DNA of 64,000 nucleotides from Nymphaea colorata (taxonomy: Eukaryota > Streptophyta > Magnoliopsida > Nymphaeales > Nymphaeaceae), in the NCBI RefSeq assembly GCF_008831285.2, contig NC_045140.1:15549796-15613795 (forward strand). The letters are read 5' to 3'. Position 1 is the first letter of the stretch; each line of letters opens with the position of its first letter. Both the position numbers and the translations under genes were made by a program. Positions 10,661 through 24,559 of the stretch are shown piece after piece. The notes under the pieces are model-generated. The model worked only from the letters and a program-made list of their open reading frames with translations. It did no database searches and had not been told where the DNA came from.

Positions 10661-13600
10661 TCACGGTAATCGTTCAGAATCAGCCGGGTTACATGATGAT
10701 AGCGACCCTTGAATTTCTTCAAGTGACCTCCCTTTGGTTTCTGGCACTACCTTTACAACGAACACGATGGTTGCCCCACAAATTCCACCAAATATGAAGA
10801 AAGTTCCTGCCCAACAAGCAACACATAAATAAGTTTCTAGCTGGCGGTGGCTGCACGAAGATCATTGAAGAAAGACCAAGTAAATAGAAATTAACGAGTG
10901 TGAGAAATTGGAATACCAACAATAGATGCAGTACGGAGCACAGACAATCACTCATCATTTACCATGAAATTGCAAGACCATTGTAGTATATACAAACCAG
11001 GCCCGAAGGATTAGTATCCCATCAGCCCATATTCAAAATGGAGCTTCTTTTGAAGGAAATCAAAGAAAAGAGAATCCGTGGAACAAAAATGGCTCTTTAA
11101 AAGTGGCAGCAGGAAACGGTTCTTGTCTCCAAAGATAGCAGAAGACTACGTGTACACATGGAGCCAAGCTAACCAGAACATCGCATGGTATCAATGCATT
11201 TTAGCACTGGCCTTGTCTGCATACACGACCAAGTACAAATAGAGGCACAAGCTCGTCTATCCAAAATATAAACAGCTCATCCATGGCTTGAGCTTGTGCA
11301 GCCATGGTATCACGGACAAATCTCACTACAGTAAGCTAAGGAAAAGAAGCATAAGTAATAGCTCTTCGATGATTTTTAGTAGGTTTCAGGCTTGAGGTCA
11401 TGGACAGAACACAAGGCTGCTATTATTTTAGTAGCATCTCTAGTCCAGCCTATAATGGTGAATGAAACAGTTTTCTCTAGCTAGTTCCAAGGTAAGGCAT
11501 AACCAAAGGGGAATAATTCAGTAAGAATACAAATAGCTATTAAATCACCTGCAGCACTCCAGCTCTTGATGAAGTTGAAAGTGTAGGAAATAGCCCAAGA
11601 ACCAAACCAGTTTACCAATGTCACGAGGCTGCCGGCCATTCCTTTTATGTTTATTGGAAATATCTGCAACAGAAAGGATGGGGATATGAATTAAATGCTT
11701 AAAAAGTCGTCTTCTTTTCTTTCACTTGTTGCCACTTGTACTTGGTCCTACCTCAGACATGATCACCCATGGTATTGCACCCATGCCTAATGAGAAGGAA
11801 GCAGAATATACCTGATTTATAAACAAAGACTTTCCTATTAGCAGATAAATACAAAGACATCAACAATGTCCAAGTGAAAGTGCAGATACCAGTATGCCGG
11901 CCAAGTTCATTCCTGGAACCAATTGCTTTAACCAATCATGATCCTGTTTTACCAGAACAGAAAAAATAGGTCAGCTAGAAGCATCGTACACATATATACA
12001 AATGCACACCACTCAAAATGGCCGAGATTGGGATTACCTTGAGGAAAAAAGATGTTCCAGCAATACAGCATCCTATGCATGTGCCTGCAGCAGAAATCTA
12101 ATGACATTCATATGAGAAACAGAACTGCATTCTTTTAGTCAGTCAAGCAATGCAATCTCATCTAGTAACCCACCACCAGAAGTGGCTTCCTTCCAGATAT
12201 ATCCAACAAAATGGCACCTATTAGGGTCATTGGTGCCTGTGAGAAACAAAAATAGATTAGTAGCAGGTATATACTAATCTTTTTGTCATATCGCAGACCA
12301 GTGAGTAGAAGCACCTGAATGATCGCCATTATAGTTGTCCCAACCTTGCCAGAGGAAAAGCCTGAATATACATTAAGAGTGCATAGTTAAAGTTCTCATA
12401 GCTAGGGACATTGAACGTGGTAGAGTCTAGACTCTAAACAGGACAATTGGCTAAACATGATTGCTTAGGACATTGCAGAACTGGAAAAGAATCTCATGCT
12501 TTTCCTTCAGTTTCACGTCATGATTAAAAATTCCCAATAATGTGCTTAACTAACCTGCAGACACGAAAATATCACTTGCATAGAAAACAATGCCATTGAC
12601 TCCACCAAATTGTTGGAAGACCATCAAACCAATTCCTACCTGGTGATTAATCGATTAGAGAAAAAATGGTTTCCTGAAAAATTATATTATTGATATGTAC
12701 ATGCATGTGATTGCACACATACATGAGCATACACATACGAAGGGGCGGGTGTAGGATAGAATATTTACGATGAGTGAACGGGCATATTTTCTTTCAAATA
12801 GATCTTGAAGCCTGGCCTTTGGGAGGCTTTCCAGACTTTCTGTATACCCCTGCATGGAAGATGAGAGCATTTGAGCCACAAACACACTTTTTAATCAGAA
12901 GTTGCAGAGCTCATCGGCAGTGTATTATTAAACAAATTTGCAAGGTTTCCATGTGAAAACAGGCATTCTACAACCCAGTTGGACATGGGTCAGACAGGAT
13001 AAGATGTGTAGCTAGAGATCAGATCAGTCTTGTCCGTCCTCAAGACCATAGTAAATTATGTCATATCTGTAAGGTTCAGGATTGGGGCCAAACTTGAATT
13101 TCTGCTGCTTCTTCTGAAATATCAGCACTCTTCCCGCGAAGAATTTGCAATGCTGACTTGAATTTTTCTTGCTGACCAACCTTTGCCTATGATCAATCCT
13201 CAAGAAGTTACAGATAGCAACAGCCATGTGTAACACAACAATGATATTTTCCACTTGTGATGAAATAACTGACCAGCCATCTTGGAGACTCAGGAATGAA
13301 GAAGAGACCCAGTAGTTGGATCAGGGATGGAATGATTCCTGTAAATACATGCAACCGGATTATAAGTGCAAGTCAGTCGTCAATTTGTTTTCTTTAGCCT
13401 ATTATTTTTCCATGCAACATATCTAAGCAACAAGAAGCTACCAGCCATTTGGCATATCAAACTTGAATTTCAATTGAAAATATTATATATGGTATCAATT
13501 AGAAAGTACCTGGAAAAACGTGAAACAAGAAAGAATACTTTTCAAATGATAGCAGCAATCAATCAGCTGCCCACAGAATGAAAACTATTAGGTGGAATTC

Positions 13601-16007
13601 CACTCTTTTAAAACATGGATGGTCCAACTGAAATAATTTGAAGCCTTGAAGACTCTCTGTTCAACTCATTCAGGTAAAATGCTGATTGAGATAACGCAAG
13701 CTAACCATTTTTTTAGACAAGATTTTAACAAACATAATTCTACTTGTATATATGAAGTATGAACTAGCTTCCAGATTTCAGCATAATATATTAAATAAGT
13801 CTAACAAAAAAAACAGAGAGAAAGACCAACAACTTGATTGGAGTAAAGTATGCTCACCAGTTAGTGCTAGCATACGCCATGTAAGGAACGTTCCTAGTAG
13901 GTAGGCAACGGATACCCCACAAGAAATCATTAACTGCACAGCAGACGTACTCTATATGAGATATCATGCATGGATGTCACTGAACCACAGGTATTGTAAG
14001 TCGAATGTCCTTACATAAATCATGGAACGCTTTGGAATGGCATAGCGTTTCAAGTTTCAAATATTAACGAGGAACTTAAATTCAACAAGTAACGCAGCCG
14101 CTAATATTGTTACTCAGAGAACGAAAACCCAAAAAAGATGCACGCTTTATGAATTCTACTTACCTGATTCACCGTTGTGAGCAGGCCCCTCAAGTCCTTG
14201 GGTGTTATTTCTGCAATGTATATGGGCACCTGTTGATTCATTCCATCAAATAAGAAAAGTCCAAACACGATGACAAAAAACAAACGTCTATTGTGCACCT
14301 GCCGAATAAGTAATATCCTGATCTTGGAAGAATGTTGAAGAGCATTCCCGAGAAACAAGTTTTGTGACTCTGTGAACTGCGGTAAACACGCAGTACCCCG
14401 AAAACCCCTCGACAGTGACAGCTTGATCTCGACCAGTGAACTAGTAGACACGGTTTTCTACCCCTAGTGATTCAAGTTCTCAACCGCTCACTCGTGCTCG
14501 AGACAGCCACTAAGACAGGAGGCAGTTGGTTTAGATGGATTATGCCTTCCAAAGTGAGGGAGGAAAACCCAGCTAAATGTTTTTTTAGCTTGCGCTTCCT
14601 ATGGTACCACCAAATTAAGATTTCCACATGGCATCTACTTAACTGAGATGAGAAACCGTAATTGCTAGTTGAAGAGACTTGGCGAAGGCCTTTTCCAGTC
14701 TGAAATGTCAAAAGTACTATTTGGACTGCCAGACGACATTACCACATAAGATATGATGCCAACTCCAACTCCAGTAGATAATCGACCAAGATCCAGGGAC
14801 CAAGCACCCTGCACAGGAAAATTGTCCTTCGTAATGAATGTGATCATTCTTCTGGTGATGGTTAACCAACTAGAAGATACTGTATAGCAAGACATAAACC
14901 TGAGAAAGGGAAACGGCGACCCATCCAGCGATGCAGAAAGCAGAGGACGCCCACATTGCCTGCTCTTACCATTTCACAATCGAAGAATCATCAGGAAGCA
15001 TGCAGCCAGGAAGAAAGAGAGGGAGGGAGGGAGAGAATATACCCCTCTGCGGCCGACGAGATCGGCAATCCGTCCACTCGTTATTGCACCAAACATGGCA
15101 CCAATCGTCATTATGGAACCGAAAACCGAGTACTGTTGTTTCAACAATGAAAGGGGAAACAAAATGAAGTTACGGAGACACTGCAATAAGTTGAGGGTCG
15201 AAGGGCAGAAGACAAGAGTCGAACCAAGTTAAGGCAAATGCCCCGCCCACCACACTTTTGGACTCTCAACCACAAAAACACAGAAGAAGAGATCCCCCCA
15301 CTATCAAGTGAAAGAAAGAACTCTTCGTTCCGGCTCGCTCTCTCGCTCTTCCCCTCATTATCACGTGTTTCAAAAGCCCTGACCAAGAAGAAATGACGTT
15401 CAGGTCACAAAAGGCAGCGTGTGTGCAGACAAGTCTAAAGAACACAACTCTGTCGACTGTCGCTCTTTGCAGAGTTAGGTGCTTCTAATTTCTCTCCGAA
15501 AGCGGCTGAAAGAGGGCTGGAGACGGGAATGCGTGGGTCTCTGAACTATAGAATGCAGAATCATGGGCACCATACTGAAACTTGTGGGGCTTGGCATATA
15601 CTCGCATGCATAACTCGACTCTAGCTGCAAATTGGGTCATGATTACGAATTTAGAGAATTGAACCGTTGGCGCGTCCTACAGACCTGAGAAAGGGAGAGG
15701 CTGAGGTCGTGGATGATGCCCGCTTGTGCAGGGGAAGAATAGCCCACCTGGGAATTAAATAAATTATCAGAGACAAACTAAAGTACTTTCATATAAGAAC
15801 ATCTTCCTACATATGGTCTGTAAACTGTAGCAGTAGCTCCGCTGCAGTCTAAAACAGAGGGAGTCGACTGAAAATACGTGAAAAAGATAGACTGACCGCT
15901 GATCCAAACGCAAAGGAGCCGCACACGGCCACGAACGTTCCCAGCAGAACCATCTTGATCGATTCCTTCTCTTTTGGCAGAAGAGAGCCGGATATTTCTG
16001 AACCCAT
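10661..16007 (-). CDS. ERD6-like sugar transporter, copy 1
   Basis: An MFS monosaccharide carrier of the ERD6-like family, which in plants mostly sits in the vacuolar membrane and exports glucose by proton symport (family knowledge). Eighteen exons run from 15897-16007 (exon 1) to 10661-10806 (exon 18): 15685-15747, 15043-15132, 14900-14959, 14743-14808, 14164-14229, 13858-13933, 13274-13338, 13094-13186, 12769-12849, 12555-12639, 12315-12361, 12174-12236, 12038-12097, 11890-11943, 11752-11811, 11549-11663. They sum to 466 codons plus stop, usual for the family. Visible signatures are [17 protein letters not shown] (TM1-2 loop), [32 protein letters not shown] (substrate-binding helix 7), DISGRKP and [11 protein letters not shown] near the C-terminus. 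All splice sites are GT-AG and no stop or frameshift is present. The start [15 protein letters not shown] follows a CT-repeat leader. It lies in tandem with a second copy at 19887-24342. Confidence 0.9.
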
Positions 16008-16011
16008 CTCT

Positions 16012-16038
16012 TTCTCTCTCTCTCTCTCTCTCTCTCGT
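16012..16038. repeat. (CT)n run in the leader of ERD6-like copy 1
   Basis: A CT dinucleotide run (GA on the transcribed minus strand) directly upstream of the ATG, between it and the TATA box. GA/CT repeats in plant 5' leaders often modulate expression; no such effect is shown here. Confidence 0.7.
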
Positions 16039-16076
16039 GAGGATTTGTGTTTGGCGTGCGATGGGATGCGGTTAAG

Positions 16077-16086
16077 TCTTATAGAA
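16077..16086 (-). promoter_or_regulatory. TATA box of ERD6-like copy 1
   Basis: TTCTATAAGA on the minus strand, about 70 bases before the ATG, giving a leader of roughly 40 bases that includes the GA repeat. Confidence 0.55.
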
Positions 16087-16735
16087 GGGAAGGGCAGGCA
16101 GCAGCCAAAAAAAGACGCACCACCGACGAAAGTGAAAAAAAAAAAAAAAAGGGACGGCAAAAGAGATTGAACCAGCCGTGCCAGTTAGTGGTAAATAGCA
16201 AGTACTAAATACGGACCCCCAACTTCCTCTGTGCTTTTCGTATATTGAGATAAACACGAGAAAATAGCTTGTAATGCCACAGAAACGTCACAGCATGCAG
16301 AAACCCAGTCTTCGTGAGCCGTGGGCGGCGAATAATGTTATGTAGGTTAAAAGCCCGAGTGTTTAATGGCGTTCTCTTCTCCAAGGCGGCATTTGTTTAG
16401 CGTGGACGGACCTGTAGCGGTTGGACTTATGTCTGCTCCATACGAAAATTGCTAAACAATCACGGCGAAGATGTCCGTGCTCTCGAGGGCAAGAGCGCAG
16501 ACATCCATCCGCGAAATCCGCGGAAATTTTGTCTGCTCAATGTCAAACTCTCCGCTATATATATATTATATATATCCGCGATAAACATATAAAGATCTGA
16601 GGATCCTTTACAGCTTCAAGGTACCGTTTAGTTCATGTTTCTTTTCATATTCAGCAAACCCAAGTATTTCTGTTCCCTGTCATGCCTTGAACCACAAGTT
16701 CGGCTTGCTAAGTAGCATTTTTGCCCTTTCTGCAG

Positions 16736-17296
16736 CTACTAAAATTTTGGGGAGGATCGTTTTCATATATTTTAGGAAGTATAGTGACATGGCGCACGGT
16801 AGCATCCTACAAAATGATCTCTCTGACGAACGTAAATTGGTGGCCCGTTTTATTTAAGAACTCCTACCGTCTACGTTGCAGCTGTTGCCCCTCTTCATCC
16901 TGAACCTCCACAGATGGCTGGTTGGCCTTCTCTTTTCGTTAGCGCCCTTCTAATAAATTGGAAGCCAAGTCGACTGTACAAAAAATTGTAATTTGTTTCG
17001 GGGCAAAGGTTGGGAAACGGAGCTACGTCGGCTTCGCGGTGAGTACGCTGATCTTACAATGTAACGACATGAAGGATGATTTCCTACATAACAATGTGAT
17101 GTGAGCTATGGTGCGATCCAGGAACACACGAAAGCATGGACGCACAAGGATTTGTTTCCAAGATACTGCCGGCGTGCAGTCACTGTGAGTAAATAAAACA
17201 CCCGTGCCTCTTGAGTTTCAGATTTTTAATTGTTGGAGTTGGTTTGATCTTATCACAACAATTTGGTGGAATTAATGGAGTAGGGTTGTATTTCTG
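16736..17296 (+). pseudogene. Remnant of a third ERD6-like transporter (exons 7-11), inverted
   Basis: Five collinear blocks on the plus strand match exons 7 to 11 of the flanking ERD6-like genes, in the right order and separated by intron-like DNA. About 16736-16811 reads WGGSFSYILGSIVTWRT (exon 7, acceptor CAG kept, donor lost). About 16859-16920 reads QLLPLF..RWL (exon 8, donor GT kept). About 17003-17060 reads AKVG followed by an internal deletion (exon 9). About 17128-17186 matches the KARIRDLF segment (exon 10, GTGAGT-like donor). About 17229-17290 reads [20 protein letters not shown] then a stop (exon 11). Because introns are retained, the piece arose by DNA duplication with inversion, not through an mRNA. 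The outer exons 1-6 and 12-18 were not found. It lies between the two intact genes, which are on the other strand. Confidence 0.8.
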
Positions 17297-19886
17297 ACTC
17301 TCTGAGTGCCCAATAGTAATCAGAATATAAAGCGCCCAACACGAACGGAAATCACTTTAGGTGCTTGACCTTTATTCTATCATAGAAAACAAACTCACAT
17401 TTCTAAATTTCATGTGCAGCTCACCTAGAATAGAAGATATGTGCATGTTCAAGTTAATATATCTAGAAAATAAATTGTTTCATTTACAAATTAATTCCTT
17501 TTAACTTTTTTTTTTCATGACTTAGCACCATGGAAGCTCTTGGAACCTTCATAATCTGCTAATGCAGAATTAGCCAACAAAACCGCAAAAAGTGCATGAG
17601 TAGAGTCATAGACAAAATTACATTTTCCCACATACAACGTGCTATGCTATTGGTTGATCTAAACAGAAAAAGTCAGTCCACAAAATTAGCCGGCCGACTT
17701 ATTGATTTCAGACAGTAAAAGTAAAATGAAGAAAAGAAGAAAACATAATTGCTTAAGATTGCGCCTTTACAGCTCACGCTAAATGGAAGAGGAAAACCGA
17801 TGGAGCATGCGTAAGAGTCCCGTAGTAAAAGAGCAGAGCACAGCAATACTGGCGAAGGAGTTGATATGCAAAATCAACTCGGAGAACATGGCGAACAGAT
17901 CAATGAGTAAAACAGGAGGAAGTAATTACTGCACAGGATGCCCCAAATAGTTGGAAATTGTCGCTGGCAGAAGTGAAAAAAACAGAAAACATTAAGCATG
18001 CACATTATACATATGGATTATTGAAGTTAGATGTGGGTTCTGCCGAAGAAGGGACAGCTTTGCTTTTGTGATGAATCCGATGGATGGAGCTGGCGTCAAT
18101 GGGTGCCAGGCCCTCCACTGGAGAAATATTATAAAGAAAAATGCGGAAATGTTAGGATGGGCGCGTCACGGCCCTCCGCTATTAGCTGCCGATTCAGGAT
18201 GTGGATTGGAGGTGTGCGATTATTATAATAAATTACGAGAGACATGACACGTCAATGGGAATTTTTTCTTTTCTTTTCTTTTTGTTTTTAAACGGAGGTC
18301 GTCCATGCTTGCTCTCTCTCTCTGCTTCTTCGTCTTCTTCCTCTTAACTCGTCAGAGTATGGACGGACGGCTGACCTCCTTCCCCATCGCCAGTTAATTT
18401 ATTAAATCCCAAATTGAATTCATAATGAGAACAAGACGCTTATTTATTGAATTCATAATGAGAACAAGTTGCTTGAAATAATTGACGTGGAACACCTACC
18501 ACATGTATGGAGAGGTGAATTGGGTTGGCAGTTGTATCGAACTTGGGGTCCTCCACACATGTGCCAGATAAATTACAACACCCCCATTATAGAAATTTAC
18601 TTTTGAACTGAGAATTATAAGAGATCATCAATTACTTATGAAGAAAGTTGCAAAATTGTCAATGTTAATATATTTTTGAGGTTAGGACCAAATTTAGTTG
18701 ACATCCATCAAGCCAAGAGCTTAAGCTTTAACGTATTATCAAAACCAGTTCAACACTTGCACTAGGTCGCATATGTGCGCCTTAAAAGGAAGTAGGTTAT
18801 AATTGATCAAAAGTTTAGTTTTGTATTGAAATTTGAGGAAAATCTTGAAGGGGTCATAAAGGGGATGTGATTTTTTTTTTTTAGCTAGAACCAAAGCTAT
18901 TAAGAGGTGAGTGTGGATCCACCATACCAAAGCCCAGTAAAAGTAAAAGAGTGGGTGGCTAGCAAGGTTCTTGCACTAATTAAATCTAATTCCGAAATTC
19001 AAATATTGTTACTAGACACACAAGACGCGTAAGCATGAGGCTCACGCGGACTAGTGCACACCATGAAATCCCCATTCTAAGCTGCCCGACGACGACCTGC
19101 CCCCTTTATTTGCAAAGACCCCAAAGTCGAAGCAGTTTTTTTTCCCTCTCTTTATGTTCAATATCTACATTTTAAGTACCGGGTTTTCAGAAATGTATGC
19201 ACCAAGTTCCTATTCAAACTATTCAATTAGTAGCCGATGATTGGCAATGTGCACCCAAGACATGTTTGGTTGACCACATAAGTTGACAACTTATTCTTGA
19301 GGTTTAAAAAAGAAAGGATAATACTGAGCCTGCATTTTAGATCATCCCAATAATTTGCGGCTTCTATCTACATGCTGCCGCAACGTCAATTTTGTCTAGA
19401 CACAGTACGTTTACAAGGATGTCATAGCATCCTTTTAAGTTTTAACATGTATATTATCTTAGACCCGGTTTTCTTGAAAACAGTAAGCTTCTCGAGTTAG
19501 GTCGCAACCCATGTCAAAGATTAAACAACAGGGCTTCCCAGTGCATGGTTTAGGTTCAAGTATGTATAGAAACCCCGACAATGTAACCTTGCAAAATTTT
19601 GAATATGAGAATATTACAAAAGAGACCCACTCGCAATGTAATAATACGGTTCTTCGGGATGCCAAGACGTTGAATCTGGACCAGTGGACACCAATTACAA
19701 CGATTTAGGACAAAAATTGACTGCAGACAAGAACTTGCCGGGAAACGAGCAAGTCTTGAAGGCTGCTCTCCTAGGCGAACGACAGTGAGCAAGAATTATG
19801 GTAACTATATGGTAATGAAACAACAAGGCACACTAAGGATGAAAACAGGAACGGTATCGTGCGCAGAGGAGCTTCGGCCACCGTTT
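17297..19886. other. Intergenic region between the sugar transporter copies
   Basis: No gene recognised. A 22-bp sequence, TTGAATTCATAATGAGAACA plus AG, occurs twice, at about 18414-18435 and 18447-18468. Remaining sequence is AT-rich and unassigned; it may hold further unrecognised relics of the third transporter copy. Confidence 0.5.
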
Positions 19887-22800
19887 TCATAGTTTAGTGG
19901 AAGAGAAAGAGCTCATGGCAGAAGTGATCTCCTCCAGGGTTCTTCCCTTCGTCTCTGGAACCAACTTGGCGACGAACAACACGGTGAGCGCTCCCACGGC
20001 CGAGAAGACGAAGAGGGTCCCTGAAAAATCCAAGGCCCAAAAAGCTTGAACAACCAAAAGGAGGGTGAACAGAAAATAATTACAAGAACAGGGCAGATGG
20101 TCGACTCCCATTTGCTTCCATCAATCGAACGCCAAAAGATGGACCAAATTCATTAAGAGTCAAATGAAGAAGATAATTGAATGTTGAGGATGGGCTAACT
20201 TAATTTATATTCGGCCAAGCAACAATTTAACGGAAGAATGAGGAGCATATGTGGAGAAGGTTGAAGATGAATAAATGGTGCACCTGACGAACTCCAGGTC
20301 ATGAGGAAGTTGAATGCGTAGGAAATGGCCCACGAGCCAAACCAATGGACTAAAGTCACCAAGCTTCCTGCCATCCCTTTCACATGCAATGGGAATATCT
20401 GCGGAGAAAAAACAAGTGCATGGAAATTAATGAACTGGTCGACCTTTCCAAATTCACAATCCCATGATTTTGAGAAAAGTCCTGCAACGGAAGCTCACCT
20501 CTGACATTATGAGCCAAGGTACTGCGCCCAAACCTATGGAGAATGATCCTATGTACAACTGATCATTTGTGAAAAAAGAAATGTGAAGCGCAGTAAGCTA
20601 AAATTAGGTACAATCTACGGTTCATAAAAGGAGCAAATTTCTGGGCTGAATTCCTTTCGGACGAGAGCTTACCAGTATGCCTGCAAGGGCTAGTATTGGG
20701 ATTATGTCCGGTGAGGAAACATGACCCTGCATGGTGGACAAGACACCAAAAATAAACTTGAGATACACTCTCCAGTAGCGAATTAACAGTAAAAGGCCAC
20801 GTTATCTGCCATTCGATTTGCCTGGTTAAAATGGATATTATATACCTTGATTAAGAAGGAAAGGCCCGCCAGAAAGCAACCCAAGCAGGTACCAGTCGCA
20901 GAAACCTGCCACGCGAAATAATTTGCACGTCAAAGCATGTTTGCTAATGCATCTATGTGAGATTGTATTTCTCATGGAGTATGGTGCCGTGCCGTACCAT
21001 TATAAGTGGTCTCCTCCCAACCCTATCCAGCAATAACGCGCCCACTGTCGTCACTGGAACCTGTAAGACATTGGCGCAGTGATTAAGTTTATAAATAGAC
21101 CATGTTTTCTACCATGAATTCCATCCTCAATTCATCATTACTTTCAAATTACCTGAATAGCAGCCATGGCTACTGTTCCAGCATTTCCAGAGGAAAAGCC
21201 TGAAACCGCAAAGACAAGCTCAGAACTGAGACGAGGAGGAGACTGCACCTCCTCCAGAAGCTGGAAAAAAAAAAAGAGCAAAGGAACCAGATAGAGATAC
21301 CGGCTGCCACAAAAGTTTCGCTTGCGTAAAACCCAATCCCATTTATTCCACCAAATTGTTGTAACAATATCAAGCCAACTGCAACCTAAAACGTGTGCAA
21401 CGTTATTGGTGCGTGAAAACATTTTAGAAAGGCAAATGGAACAGTTGTTCATTTACTTACGATGACCGAATACAGATAGTTCCTTCGAAACAAATCCCGT
21501 ATCCTTGCTTTTGGAAGCTTTGCAATGCTCTCAACGTATTTCTGGATGACACCAACACCACAATGTTATGTCGGAAGAATCATGCTCCAAATTTTTATCT
21601 TTATCTGAATGAGCTCAACATTAATTAAGAACCTGGATCTCGATGGCTTCATCAGAAATATCGGCAGAACCTCCGCGGAGCCGTCTTAGCTCCGACTCGA
21701 ATTCCTCCTGCTTTCCAACCTTAGCCTGAAACATGGGTCAAGTTTTTCCAATGATCTAATTTTCCAATTCACTGGAATGGTAATAACTAATATGGTAGAA
21801 AAGACAAACCAGCCATCTTGGCGATTCAGGAATGAAGCAGAGACCTAACATCTGCAGCATGGACGGTATGAATCCTAAACATCAAGAAACCACCGATCTG
21901 AGGCCCGTTAGATTTTAACATTTTAAAGGTGTAAGTAATTAACTGAACATCTCATAAGCTAAATTTTGGGAAGAGATAATTACCCATGAGCGCCAGTGTG
22001 CGCCATGTCACGACAGTTCCTAAAAGGTACGAAAAGGATCCTCCACAAACTATGAGTAGCTACAAGAAAGGCGAAAGAACTACTTAGTGCTGCTGTTGTG
22101 ATTGAAGGTAATGACAAGAGGACAGGAGACAAAACTCTGATGTGTACCGACTATGCAAAGCAAAACAACATAATTCCGCATACCTGATTTGCTGTTGTGA
22201 GTGCTCCTCTCATATTTTTGGGTGTTATCTCTGCTATGTACGTGGGAACCTGCTCACACATACATATAATGGATCTTTCATGCTGCACACGCATGTGTGT
22301 GTGTGTGTGTCTTTATGAAGAAAGAGGGGCAGCGAGAGAGTACCACGAACGAAAGAATGCCAATTCCATAACCCAGGGAGAGCCTGCCAATGTCCAGTGA
22401 CCACGCACCCTTCCGTAAAAGAAATTAAGAAGATATTATTGTTAAAATTTGGTAATAAAACGAATCGACTACCTTGTAAGAAACTTTACGTTTGCTTAAT
22501 GAGGGAAAGACATGCGGGAAAAATGGCAGATACAGCAAATAAGAGGAAGAATTCTTTAATTTTGTTTAGGTTCATTTCTCATTTGGCACAAACCTTTGCG
22601 ACGTATATGAACAGCCATCCGACAACACAAAAGATGGACGAAATTCTCATTGCCTGCACCAACGAGATAAAATATTCAACCATAGTCAAATTTTTGCGAG
22701 AATTTCATTTCTGCATAGCCGGATTGTGTTGGGATGGGGGGAGGGAGAGAGAGAGAGAGAGTCGTGAAGCAAGTTAGTGGCGTTCACGTGCGTTGGACTC

Positions 22801-24342
22801 GAAATGTGGGGGCAACTCCACCTGAAAATGAAAATGAAAATGGAGATACGTCCCTCCTTCCCCTTGAGTAAAGCCAAGAAAACCCACATTCCCTCTTAAT
22901 TGTTTTCTCTTGCTCTACCAGTTCTCGAATGACCAGCGAGGCCACAAGGCCTGGTGATCAGAAGCGGTAAATCCACATGTCTTCTCCACGCCCAAATCAT
23001 AATGCCTTTGTAAGCCATCTCTTGGAAGAGGAAGAGGAGGAAATCCAAAAAAGGAGAAGGCTGGAGGACCTGAAGCCGGCCGGCAGGTCATGGTTTGAAG
23101 GCCTGCCTCGGGCCAGCTGTTGATGCTTTGGAAAACGGGTGAGACCCATTCCACATCCGGTAGTATTTTGGTGAACGAGGAATCGCCGCCATGAGAGGAC
23201 TGAACGGTGTCCCACAGAAGTCGGGTGGACGAATTACAACATCCCATCCCATTCCACACCCTCCCCTCCCCGTTTCTGCGGGTCTTAAACCCCACTTCCC
23301 TTTAAAAACGTGCTCCCGATCGAGTCATCCTCTCTAAAACCTCACTTTGGGCTCCGGGCAACCATCAATAGAGCACGAGATTGGCCTCATAACTTCTGCA
23401 TCATTCTTCATTGCCGAATTGAAGAACGGATACTGTATTGCTGGTATGCAAGGAATAAGAAGATAAAATGGGACATGGAAGGTCAAATAAGAACGGGACA
23501 ACTAGGTTGTGACCACGTCCGGTGACCTCATAGTGTCACACAATCAAAGAGAGAGAGAGAGAGAGATGGGTGTATTGGATGCAGAAATACCCCCTTGCGG
23601 CCGAGGAAGTCGGAGAGGCGCCCGCTCATGATGGCGCCCACCATTGCCCCTATCGTCAATATGGACCCGAACATAGAATACTGCCACGCCAAATCAAAAC
23701 CAGATACAGATTAGATCACTGCCCCCGACCCACCAACTGTGAAAGAAAGGACGAGTGACCATCACAAACAAAGGTCCGTTTTCAATATTGGCAAAGTGTT
23801 ACTAAAAAAGTTAGGGCAAATGTCCTTTGGAAGAGGGATGACCCACTCTGGAAAGAAGAAGATAGAGCAGAGAAAGGAAAAAAGGAAAAGGAAGGAAGAA
23901 AGTGGGATGGTTTGATCATAAAACATCTGAAGTTTGGACATGAAAGCTTAGCAGGAGCAGTGGGCAGAATATATACCTCCGCGAGTGTGAGATGCAGATC
24001 TCTCCTGATGCCCGCCTGGGCCGGCGAAGAGAAGCCCCCCTGCAGGCCGACATTAGCCTAACTGAATAAAAACAAAATGCACGAATGGCTTGGCTGCCAT
24101 GGGGCTGCCCACAACATGGCTTGGCATGCATGGAGAGATTAATTAAGAGGAGAAACAGGGTCTGAGAAGTTGGAGGGGGGAAGGGTGCTTACGGACATTC
24201 CAAACTGGAAAGAACCGGCGACGGCGACAAGCGTGCTGAGCAGGACCATGCAGTTGGATCCGCAGCCCACCTCCTTGGTTCCTCTGGAGATGAGGGGAAG
24301 GATGATCGACTCTCCGCTCTCCACGTCCTTGGCTTTCGCCAT
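19887..24342 (-). CDS. ERD6-like sugar transporter, copy 2
   Basis: Second member of the tandem pair, an MFS monosaccharide carrier of the ERD6-like (probably vacuolar) type. Eighteen exons: 24193-24342, 23977-24039, 23591-23680, 22594-22653, 22344-22409, 22184-22249, 21984-22059, 21810-21874, 21633-21725, 21461-21541, 21301-21385, 21153-21199, 20998-21060, 20846-20905, 20673-20726, 20499-20558, 20284-20398, 19887-20020. They total 475 codons plus stop. Exons 2-17 have exactly the same lengths as in copy 1; the first and last exons differ. Signatures are [62 protein letters not shown] and [11 protein letters not shown]. The start [17 protein letters not shown] is the first methionine fitting the family's hydrophilic N-terminus; an in-frame ATG further upstream gives an unlikely extension. 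No lesion was seen, so both copies look functional. Confidence 0.9.
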
Positions 24343-24537
24343 CGTCACCGGCTCACTGGGTTTCTCGGACGGAGAGGGAGGGATCACCGGGCTCGTGTGG
24401 ATGAGTGAGAGGGAATTAATGCGGGATTTTTGGCTGCAGCAGGGAGGAGTCACCCGAGTATTTAGTTAGTCAGTAGAAAGGCCATCCCCGCCGTCTCCAG
24501 CAATGCAACTCATGGCGCCTAAGGCTTTCATCGCCTC

Positions 24538-24546
24538 CTTTTATAG
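24538..24546 (-). promoter_or_regulatory. TATA box of ERD6-like copy 2
   Basis: CCTATAAAAGG on the minus strand, about 200 bases before the ATG. The leader between them has no intron that I can define. Confidence 0.55.
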
Positions 24547-24559
24547 GGAGGGGAAATAT

